Made by a program: the position numbers and the translations under genes. Below, piece by piece: positions 7,319 to 13,709 of a stretch of DNA of 64,000 nucleotides. The notes below the pieces were generated by a model that was not told the DNA's origin, searched no databases, and saw only the letters and a program-made list of their open reading frames with translations. Source of the DNA: Paenibacillus sp. JNUCC32 (GTDB lineage Bacteria; Bacillota; Bacilli; Paenibacillales; Paenibacillaceae). The stretch spans positions 6,873,001-6,937,000 of the forward strand of contig NZ_CP062260.1 in NCBI RefSeq assembly GCF_014863545.1, written 5' to 3'. Numbering within the stretch: position 1 is the first letter of the stretch; the number at the start of each line of letters is the position of its first letter.

Positions 7319-7348
7319 TTGCCAGCATTTTTGAAATTGTGCTATACT
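7319..7348 (+). promoter_or_regulatory. Sigma-A promoter for the tRNA-Glu-Lys-Leu cluster
   Basis: TTGCCA (7319-7324), 18-bp spacer, TATACT (7343-7348), ending 32 bp before tRNA-Glu. The A+T-rich upstream stretch AAAATTTGCGAAAAAAAA could act as an UP element. Confidence 0.75.
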
Positions 7349-7380
7349 CAATCTTGTCGTCACGGCGACGTGGTTAAAGT

Positions 7381-7455
7381 GGCCCGTTGGTCAAGGGGTT
7401 AAGACACCTCCCTTTCACGGAGGTAACAGGGGTTCGAATCCCCTACGGGTCACCA
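7381..7455 (+). tRNA. tRNA-Glu (TTC)
   Basis: Acceptor GGCCCGT / ACGGGTC, anticodon TTC at 7414-7416 within the stem CCTCC/GGAGG, T-arm GGGGTTCGAATCCCC, discriminator A and encoded CCA at 7453-7455. First tRNA behind the promoter at 7319. Confidence 0.97.
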
Positions 7456-7686
7456 CTTTCTATATAACTTCGGGATGAGAACCCCGTCGGTTCGTCGAAG
7501 CATAACCATCGTTAGGATAAACTTCGCAGTCTCGAACGAAGTGAGAGTATCCCCTACGGGTCACCACTTTCTATATAACTTCGGGATGAGAACCCCGTCG
7601 GTTCGTCGAAGCATAACCATCGTTAGGATAAACTTCGCAGTCTCGAACGAAGTGAGAGTATCCCCTACGGGTCACCACTTTCTATA
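7438..7686 (+). repeat. Two perfect 111-bp tandem repeats on the tRNA-Glu 3' end
   Basis: Units 7438-7548 and 7549-7659 are followed by a partial third copy (7660-7686). Each unit carries ATCCCCTACGGGTCACCA (the tRNA-Glu 3' end including CCA), the spacer CTTTCTATATAACTTC, and the same kind of core (GGGATGAGAACCCC to GAGAGTATCCCC) found after tRNA-Ser. No terminator is present within these units, so the cluster can be read through to tRNA-Lys. Confidence 0.92.
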
Positions 7687-7710
7687 TGGCAGCCGCACGA
7701 TTGTCATCGA

Positions 7711-7786
7711 GAGCCATTAGCTCAGTTGGTAGAGCACCTGACTTTTAATCAGGGTGTCGAAGGTTCGAGTCCTTCATGGCTCACCA
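7711..7786 (+). tRNA. tRNA-Lys (TTT)
   Basis: Acceptor GAGCCAT / ATGGCTC, D-arm AGCTCAGTTGGTAGAGC, anticodon TTT (7744-7746) in the stem CCTGA/TCAGG, T-arm AAGGTTCGAGTCCTT, discriminator A, encoded CCA. Confidence 0.97.
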
Positions 7787-7824
7787 TTTTTACTTAGCAC
7801 GAAAAGATGTATCCCTTATATTAT

Positions 7825-7907
7825 GCGGTAGTGGTGGAATGGCAGACACGCTATCTTGAGGGGGTAGTGGGTGTATACCCGTGGAGGTTCGAGTCCTCTC
7901 TACCGCA
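7825..7907 (+). tRNA. tRNA-Leu (GAG), copy 1
   Basis: Class II tRNA: acceptor GCGGTAG / CTACCGC, anticodon GAG (7858-7860) in the stem CTATC/GGTAG, long variable arm GTGGGTGTATACCC, T-arm GAGGTTCGAGTCCTC, discriminator A, no directly encoded CCA. It is identical over its 83 nt to the tRNA at 16791-16873. Confidence 0.95.
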
Positions 7908-7923
7908 TACCAGGTTGAAGAAG

Positions 7924-7953
7924 AAGCTTCACGCATAGCGTGGAGCTTTTTTA
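7924..7953 (+). terminator. Intrinsic terminator of the tRNA cluster
   Basis: AAGCTTCACGC / GCGTGGAGCTT with a 3-nt ATA loop, followed by T6. Confidence 0.88.
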
Positions 7954-8027
7954 TTTATATATCAGGATTTCCATAGAGATTATCCATATTTTAGATATTT
8001 TTCATTGCGCGTTTATGCAAAACCGGT

Positions 8028-8052
8028 GTTTCATCTCTGGTCAAGAGGTTAA
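8028..8052 (+). promoter_or_regulatory. Possible sigma-B-like promoter of the KGG protein gene
   Basis: GTTTCA (8028-8033), 13-bp spacer, GGTTAA (8047-8052) resembles the GTTT...GGGTAT class of general-stress promoters, and the gene downstream is of the GsiB type, which is sigma-B-dependent in B. subtilis. The match is partial. Confidence 0.3.
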
Positions 8053-8106
8053 TATCATATCGTGGACGAGCAACAACTTCCAAAAACCTATAAGGAGTGA
8101 TTCAGA

Positions 8107-8571
8107 ATGGCTAATAACAATAATGGTAAGATGAGCCGTGAAGAAGCAGGACGTTTAGGTGGAGAAGCAACAGCGAACAACCATGATAAAGAGTTTTACC
8201 AAGAGATCGGACGGAAGGGCGGCGAAGCGACGTCCCGCTCCCATGACAAAGAATTTTATCAGGAAATCGGCAAAAAAGGCGGAGACTCCACGTCAAACTC
8301 CCATGATAAGGAGTTTTATCAAGAGATTGGCCAGAAGGGCGGCGAAGCGACTTCCGACTCCCATGGCAGGGAGTTCTATGAGGAAATCGGCCGCAAAGGC
8401 GGCGAGGCTACCTCGGATTCCCATGGTCGCGAGTTCTACCAAGAAATTGGACAGCAGGGCGGCGAAGCCAGAAACGGCAGCGGCAGCAACGGGGATGGCA
8501 AGATGAGCCGTGAAGAAGCGGGCCGCAAAGGCGGCGAGGCTAGAGCCCGGCAGCGCCAACGGGGAAATTAA
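8107..8571 (+). CDS. KGG-repeat general stress protein (GsiB-like)
   Basis: Very hydrophilic 154-residue protein made of KGG-type repeats (Pfam 'stress-induced bacterial acidophilic repeat'). It opens with GKMSREEAGRLGGEA, contains five roughly 20-residue repeats of the type SHGREFYEEIGRKGGEATS (about 25-123), then ends with a second GKMSREEAGRKGGEA motif and a basic tail. There is no Cys, signal peptide or membrane segment. Such proteins resemble the LEA-like B. subtilis GsiB, thought to protect against desiccation or general stress. RBS AAGGAGTG stands 8 nt before the ATG. It is monocistronic; the terminator is at 8666-8711. Confidence 0.88.
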   Translation: MANNNNGKMSREEAGRLGGEATANNHDKEFYQEIGRKGGEATSRSHDKEFYQEIGKKGGDSTSNSHDKEFYQEIGQKGGEATSDSHGREFYEEIGRKGGEATSDSHGREFYQEIGQQGGEARNGSGSNGDGKMSREEAGRKGGEARARQRQRGN

Positions 8572-8665
8572 TGAAAATTCAGCGGATGTAAGAAGAGACT
8601 CCCGTTGGAGGGGGTTGAAACTCTTTCATTCAAAAGATCCGCCTTCAGACACATTTGTAAATAGC

Positions 8666-8711
8666 AGCAGCCATGACTCCTTTTAGGGAGACATGGCTGC
8701 TTTCTTTTTTA
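8666..8711 (+). terminator. Intrinsic terminator after KGG gene
   Basis: AGCAGCCATGACTCC / GGGAGACATGGCTGCT stem with one internal mismatch, then TTCTTTTTT. Apart from this, the 8572-8785 spacer holds nothing I recognise. Confidence 0.85.
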
Positions 8712-8785
8712 GCCTGACTATCATGGCGCATTATGGAAAAGACGAAGAACGTACTGGACATTTGATACGGTGTATGATAATTATA

Positions 8786-8806
8786 TGATAATGATAACCA
8801 TTCTCA
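8786..8806 (+). promoter_or_regulatory. Fur box upstream of the AraC/PBP regulator
   Basis: TGATAATGATAACCATTCTCA closely matches the 19-bp Fur box consensus (GATAATGATAATCATTATC). It lies 20 bp before the regulator start, overlapping the A+T-rich promoter region, so iron-replete repression is expected. Confidence 0.75.
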
Positions 8807-8825
8807 TTTAAGGTTGGGGTCTGCA

Positions 8826-10493
8826 ATGATGTTAAACCTATCGATGAATACCAGCAAGGGAGAGCCAAGAGAATACAGCGGGTTCATGGCCCGTTTATGG
8901 AATATGGATATTGTTCATGGGCAAGGGATGTCCTTGGAACAACAGTTGGCCGTGCAGCCGGCCTTGATCGTCCCGCTTAGCGGAGAGACCTGTTTGCAGC
9001 AGGCAGAGCAAGTGACACGCATGAATAAGGGGTGCGTTTATTTTTGCGCGGCTGGATCTACTTTTGGTATTACGAGCGGCGAGTACTGGAGTTCCGAGGA
9101 ACAGGAACAGACAGCGGTGGCGATTCTTCATTTTGGCTTCTATGAAGGGATGTCGGGCTGCGGTCGGTTGCATGAAGTGGACGGCGCCGCATTCATGCCC
9201 TATGACGGCATCTTTGTCGTCAGCTCCCCGGACCGCTTGAATCTCGTCTGCCGGGCGATGTATAAGGATTTTCACAGCATGGAGCCCATGAAGCAGTGGA
9301 GGGCTCAGCTGGATTTTCAGGAGCTGTTGTACACGATGATGGCCGAATGCAGCCCATATGCCAAGAATGATAAACGGCAAGCGCTGGAGCGGGTGAAGGA
9401 GTATATCGAAGAGCATTATGATGAAGATTTAACGATCGAGCAGCTGGCGAATCTCTCCGAGCTGAGCCCCAAGTATTTTGTAGAGGTATATAAGAAGACC
9501 TATGGGCACAGCGCGATGGATTATTTGGCGAGCGTCCGTTTGAACAAGGCCAAACAATTGATGCTGGGTTCGGATTCCTTGCTGCGTGAGGTTGCCCATA
9601 TGGTGGGGTATAAGGATGAATTTTATTTCAGCCGCAAATTTAAGAAAGCTTTCGGGATCTCGCCCTCCGCCTATATGAAGACAAGGAAAAACAAACTGGC
9701 GATGTACGGCTCAACGAGCCTATTGGGTTACGCCATGCCGCTGGATTTCACGCCGTATGCGGCTCCGCTTCATCCGAAGTGGTCACAGCATTACTATAAC
9801 CATCTCGGCCCCGATATTCCGGTTCATCTGGATGCATACCGCCAGAACCATAACAAATATGCGAATCTGGAAAAGCTGGCCACGGCACGTCCGGAGCTCA
9901 TCGTGTGCGCGCAGGGGGTCGAGGAGTGGGAGAAGGAGCAGCTTCGGCAGATCGCCCCTCTCTATGAAATGCCGGGAGAGCAGGAAGGATGGCGGTTCAA
10001 CTTGCTTAGTCTCGCCAAAATGCTGGACAGGCTGCCTGAAGCAGAGCAGTGGATTGAAGCGTTTCATCACAAAATATCGGCTTACCGGGAGAAGCTCCCA
10101 TCTAGCAATAGGGAAGCCCGCACGCTTTTGACCGCCCGCCTGCATCAGGATGAACTTCGGGCATACAGCCATCCGGGCATGAAGGAAATACTATTCGATG
10201 ATTTCGGTTTTCAGCCGGCCCTGCCTATGGATCAGCTGAATGAGGGGTGTTTAACGATGGAGCAGATCAGGGAGAGCCGTGCAAACCATCTGCTTCTTCT
10301 GATCCGTCAAGATTCCGAAACGCTTGCCTATTGGAGGAGACTGCAGGCGACGCCGGAGTGGATGACCATCTCCGCGGTGAGAGAGGGAACGTTCCATCAA
10401 ATATCCTCTTATCCTTGGCGTGAGTATTCGCCCATTGCAATGGAGCAGATGGCGGAGGAGGCCATCCGGTTGTTTTCCGGAAAATGTCCATGA
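8826..10493 (+). CDS. AraC-family regulator with siderophore-binding (PBP) domain, Btr-like
   Basis: 555-residue transcription activator combining an N-terminal cupin-like region, a double helix-turn-helix AraC domain (about 185-285: ALERVKEYIEEHYDED, then SELSPKYFVEVYKK and the second helix VGYKDEFYFSRKFKKAFG) and a C-terminal Fe-siderophore periplasmic-binding-type domain (about 300-550, with LEKLATARPELIVCAQG). This is the build of B. subtilis Btr, which senses bacillibactin in the cytoplasm and activates the feu operon. The start is set at ATG 8826, 6 nt after GGTTGGGG. It is flanked by Fur boxes at 8786 and 10552 and is followed by the uptake genes it most likely activates. The ligand cannot be read from the sequence. 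Confidence 0.9.
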   Translation: MMLNLSMNTSKGEPREYSGFMARLWNMDIVHGQGMSLEQQLAVQPALIVPLSGETCLQQAEQVTRMNKGCVYFCAAGSTFGITSGEYWSSEEQEQTAVAILHFGFYEGMSGCGRLHEVDGAAFMPYDGIFVVSSPDRLNLVCRAMYKDFHSMEPMKQWRAQLDFQELLYTMMAECSPYAKNDKRQALERVKEYIEEHYDEDLTIEQLANLSELSPKYFVEVYKKTYGHSAMDYLASVRLNKAKQLMLGSDSLLREVAHMVGYKDEFYFSRKFKKAFGISPSAYMKTRKNKLAMYGSTSLLGYAMPLDFTPYAAPLHPKWSQHYYNHLGPDIPVHLDAYRQNHNKYANLEKLATARPELIVCAQGVEEWEKEQLRQIAPLYEMPGEQEGWRFNLLSLAKMLDRLPEAEQWIEAFHHKISAYREKLPSSNREARTLLTARLHQDELRAYSHPGMKEILFDDFGFQPALPMDQLNEGCLTMEQIRESRANHLLLLIRQDSETLAYWRRLQATPEWMTISAVREGTFHQISSYPWREYSPIAMEQMAEEAIRLFSGKCP

Positions 10494-10547
10494 GGAATCC
10501 GGTTATTTGTCCATGGTGCAAAAAGAGCAAATCCGATAGTATGATCA

Positions 10548-10568
10548 ATAATGATAATCATTATCAAT
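10548..10568 (+). promoter_or_regulatory. Perfect Fur box before the uptake operon
   Basis: TGATAATCATTATCA (10552-10566) is a perfect 7-1-7 palindrome, extended by further dyad symmetry on both sides (ATAAT...ATTAT). It lies just upstream of the lipoprotein gene at 10611. Direct Fur repression is expected, with the Btr-like activator probably binding nearby. Confidence 0.88.
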
Positions 10569-10610
10569 TATTAAATGATCATGGATCATGGAAGGGGTAA
10601 CTGGAGAGAG

Positions 10611-11627
10611 ATGAAACGGATGAAAATGGTCTTGGGGTTATTGCTGGTATTTGCTTTGGTACTATCTGCTTGTGGCGGAGGTAACGAGGTTAAAGATACA
10701 GACGGAGCAAGCACGAGTAATGCAGGAAGCACGAACACCGCTGAGGAGAATAAAGCTTCGAACGAAGAAACACCCGCTGCGGGCGAAACCAAAGTTGTGA
10801 AATATCTTGATCAGGAATACACGCTTCCTGCCAAAACGGAGCGGATCGTTATCACGGGTGCCGTCGAAGCCATGGAGGACTCTATTGTGCTGGAAGTGAA
10901 TCCGGTCGGAGCGATCAGTTTCTCGGGCTCTTTCCCTCCATTGTTTGAGTCGATTACGAAGGATGCCCAGTCGGTAGGCGAGAAAACCGAGCCGAATTTC
11001 GAAACGATCCTCTCGCTTAAACCGGACGTGATTTTGGGATCTTCCAAGTTCAAGCCGGAGGTCGTGGAACAATTGAATAAAATTGCCCCGACGATACCTT
11101 ATTCTCATGTATCCACCAACTGGGAGAGCAATTTGAGATTGCTGGGCGAGTTGAGCGGCAAGCAGGAACAGGCTGAGCAAGAGATCGCTAAATATAAAGA
11201 GGATCTGGAAGCCGCAAAGGCAACCATCGGAGACAGCCTGAAGGACAAGAAGGTTTTGGCGCTAAGGGTTCGTGCGGGGGAGATGTACATTTACCCGGCT
11301 GGGGTATTCTTTAATCCGGTATTGTACGAGGATCTGGGAATCGCCGTACCGGCTGAGGTAGAAGCCGCGCAAGCGCAGGAGCTGGTCTCCAAAGAGAAAA
11401 TGGCTGAGATGAATCCGGATTACGTGTTTGTCCAGTTCTCTCCGGACGAGAACAAGGATACGCCGAACGCACTGGAAGAGCTGCAGAATGATCCTATCAT
11501 GAAAAACCTGAACGCGTTCAAGAACGGAACGGCTTTTGTCAACGTGGTTGACCCGCTTGCTCAAGGCGGTACCGCGTACAGTAAAATCGAGTTTCTGAAA
11601 GCTGCCGTCGAAAATCTTACGAAATAA
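10611..11627 (+). CDS. Iron-siderophore ABC transporter substrate-binding lipoprotein (FeuA-like)
   Basis: Extracytoplasmic, lipid-anchored receptor of the FepB/FeuA class. The 338 residues begin with a lipoprotein signal (FALVLSAC, lipid-modified Cys at 21), then a Ser/Asn/Glu-rich linker to about 60, then the two-lobe binding fold of this class: RIVITGAVEAMEDSI, LSLKPDVILGSSKF, YVFVQFSPDE and a C-terminal TAFVNVVDPLAQGG. The start ATG at 10611 follows GGAGAG closely; ATG at 10620 is better spaced and equally possible. First gene of a Fur-controlled operon with two permeases and an esterase, as in the feu locus. Confidence 0.93.
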   Translation: MKRMKMVLGLLLVFALVLSACGGGNEVKDTDGASTSNAGSTNTAEENKASNEETPAAGETKVVKYLDQEYTLPAKTERIVITGAVEAMEDSIVLEVNPVGAISFSGSFPPLFESITKDAQSVGEKTEPNFETILSLKPDVILGSSKFKPEVVEQLNKIAPTIPYSHVSTNWESNLRLLGELSGKQEQAEQEIAKYKEDLEAAKATIGDSLKDKKVLALRVRAGEMYIYPAGVFFNPVLYEDLGIAVPAEVEAAQAQELVSKEKMAEMNPDYVFVQFSPDENKDTPNALEELQNDPIMKNLNAFKNGTAFVNVVDPLAQGGTAYSKIEFLKAAVENLTK

Positions 11628-11667
11628 TATCATTGATTCCAGTATAAACGTATAAGGCGTGTTGTTC

Positions 11668-12675
11668 ATGGGGTTCAAAAAATCGCTGCCGGCTGTCATC
11701 CTTGTGATGGCCCCGGCAGTCTGCTTATTGCTCATAGCGGCCTCCATCCTGTATGGAGCCAAGAATATTTCGATGGATACCGTCTGGGACTCCATCTTCG
11801 CTTTTGACCCGGAGAGCATCGACCATCAGATCATTATGAGTTCCCGGCTGCCCCGAGTCGTCGGGGCTATGCTGATCGGTGCTTTTCTGGCGGTTTCGGG
11901 CGCTCTTATGCAGGGGATGACAAGAAACTATCTAGCCTCCCCCTCCATTATGGGGGTATCGGACGGTTCGGTGTTCGCGGTGACCTTGTTCATGGTATTC
12001 ATTCCGAATGCCAGCTCCAATATGTACATTGTCAGTTCATTGGTTGGTTCCGCGATCGGTGCAGCCGTCGTGTTCGGATTAGCATGGCTAATTCCAGGGG
12101 GGCTCAGTCCGGTTCGGCTGGCTATACTCGGAACCGTGATCGGGACGTTTCTTAGCGGAACGGCCGAAGCTTTGGCAGCTTATTTTCAGATTTCCCAAAG
12201 CATCAGTTTTTGGTACAATGCCCGGCTGCATGCCATGGATCCCGAGCTGATCAAGCTGAGCATTCCGTTTGCGATCGTCGGTTTGTGCCTCGCCGTGGTT
12301 TTGTCCAAATCGATCACGCTGCTCTCCCTCGGGGACGAGACGGCCAAGGGGCTTGGCGTCAAAACATGGCTGGTGAAAGGCCTTGCGATGCTGGCGGTCG
12401 TGATCTTGACGGGCGTATCGGTGGCGCTGGCAGGGAAGGTTGCCTTTGTAGGCTTGATTGTCCCTCATATTGCCCGGTACTTATCGGGCTCCGATTACCG
12501 ATGGATCGTACCGGTGTCGGGCGTGCTTGGCGGCATGTTCCTGGCGCTGTGCGACATTCTCGCCAGGTTCGTGAACAGCCCTTTCGAGACGCCGGTCGGT
12601 GTCATCACTTCGCTGATCGGCGTGCCGTTCTTCCTCTATCTGATCAAGACGAGGGGAGGGGCTCAGCGTGCGTAA
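11668..12675 (+). CDS. FecCD-family siderophore ABC permease 1 (FeuB-like)
   Basis: Polytopic inner-membrane permease of the BtuC/FecCD family, 335 residues, about nine or ten transmembrane helices. Family marks are SSRLPRVVGAMLIGAFLAVS (residues about 57-76), GLGVKTWLVKGLA, and GKVAFVGLIVPHIARYLSG near 255-275, the region that contacts the ATPase. The start is ATG 11668, about 10 nt after AAGG. It overlaps the second permease by 8 bp, so the two are probably made in equal amounts and form a heterodimeric channel. No ATPase gene lies nearby; a shared one such as a YusV/FhuC type must serve. Confidence 0.93.
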   Translation: MGFKKSLPAVILVMAPAVCLLLIAASILYGAKNISMDTVWDSIFAFDPESIDHQIIMSSRLPRVVGAMLIGAFLAVSGALMQGMTRNYLASPSIMGVSDGSVFAVTLFMVFIPNASSNMYIVSSLVGSAIGAAVVFGLAWLIPGGLSPVRLAILGTVIGTFLSGTAEALAAYFQISQSISFWYNARLHAMDPELIKLSIPFAIVGLCLAVVLSKSITLLSLGDETAKGLGVKTWLVKGLAMLAVVILTGVSVALAGKVAFVGLIVPHIARYLSGSDYRWIVPVSGVLGGMFLALCDILARFVNSPFETPVGVITSLIGVPFFLYLIKTRGGAQRA

Positions 12676-13687
12676 CACATCTTATCGGTTCCCGATGGTG
12701 CTGGCAGGCGGGATAGCGGTCGTATTGGCAGCCGTTTATTTCAGTCTGACCAACGGCACGTTTGACATGTCCATCAAGGAAGTAATCCAGACGCTCTTTC
12801 GGATGAAGCCCAATGCGGACTTTGATCTTGTCGTGTTTGAATTCAGGCTCCCACGAATCGTGCTTGGCGCCCTTGTCGGGTTTGCGCTCGGTATGGCCGG
12901 TGCCGTCATCCAAGGGGTTACCCGCAACGGGCTTGCGGATCCGGGCATCCTCGGCATCAATGCAGGCGCCGGCATGGCGGTCGTACTGTTTATGTTCCTG
13001 CTGCAGGGGCAGATCACGATGACCGGCTGGCTCGGGGTGATGATGATGCCCATGTTCGGCATCGCGGGCGGTTTGGCAGCGACCACGGCCATATACATGT
13101 TTGCGAGAGAAAACGGAAAGCTGGATCCCCAGCGGCTCATACTTGTGGGCATTGCGATCGCATCCGGCTTTGGAGCCGTTACCATGTATGTTTCGCTAAA
13201 AATGAACCCGAAAGATTATGAGATGGCGGTTGCCTGGCTCGCCGGCAGCCTTCATAGCGCCAACTGGAAGTTTGTGGTGACCATGCTGCCGTGGCTCGTT
13301 ATTTTGCCGCCTGTCATCTGGCTTCGCTCTCAAGTGCTCGACTTGTTCCAGCTGAGCGAGGAAAGCGTGAAGAGCGTCGGGGTATCCGTCGAGCGCGAGA
13401 AAAATAGATTGCTTCTCTGCAGCATCGGTCTGGTAAGTGCCAGCGTAGCTGTATCCGGCAGCATCGGGTTTGTCGGCCTGATTGCTCCGCATATGGCCAG
13501 GCAGCTTGTCGGACTGCGGCACAGGCATATCATCCCGATCAGCGGCATAGCGGGCATGGCGATTGTTGTCATAGGCGACTTCATCGGCAGAACGATATTC
13601 GCTCCGGCCGAGCTGGCTGCAGGCATTGTGGTATCCGTGATCGGGGTTCCGTATTTTATCTATTTATTAATTCGCATGAGAAAATAA
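12668..13687 (+). CDS. FecCD-family siderophore ABC permease 2 (FeuC-like)
   Basis: Second FecCD/BtuC-family membrane permease, 339 residues. It shows FRLPRIVLGALVGFALGMAG, SLHSANWKFV, and GSIGFVGLIAPHMARQLVG (about 270-290), the conserved ATPase-coupling segment, and ends with VVSVIGVPYFIYLL. GTG start at 12668, preceded at 7 nt by GAGGGGAGGG and lying inside the last codons of permease 1. It partners with permease 1 and the FeuA-like lipoprotein for import of a ferric siderophore. Confidence 0.93.
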   Translation: MRNTSYRFPMVLAGGIAVVLAAVYFSLTNGTFDMSIKEVIQTLFRMKPNADFDLVVFEFRLPRIVLGALVGFALGMAGAVIQGVTRNGLADPGILGINAGAGMAVVLFMFLLQGQITMTGWLGVMMMPMFGIAGGLAATTAIYMFARENGKLDPQRLILVGIAIASGFGAVTMYVSLKMNPKDYEMAVAWLAGSLHSANWKFVVTMLPWLVILPPVIWLRSQVLDLFQLSEESVKSVGVSVEREKNRLLLCSIGLVSASVAVSGSIGFVGLIAPHMARQLVGLRHRHIIPISGIAGMAIVVIGDFIGRTIFAPAELAAGIVVSVIGVPYFIYLLIRMRK

Positions 13688-13709
13688 AAGCAGCTTTCGG
13701 GAGGATCAC

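Noticed and set aside
7438..7686. CRISPR array
   Set aside because: The units are adjacent 111-bp copies without unique spacers, and no cas genes are present.
7475..7720. 81-codon frame spanning the 111-bp repeats
   Set aside because: The protein is itself a tandem repeat created by the DNA repeat and runs into the tRNA-Lys gene. It has no RBS.
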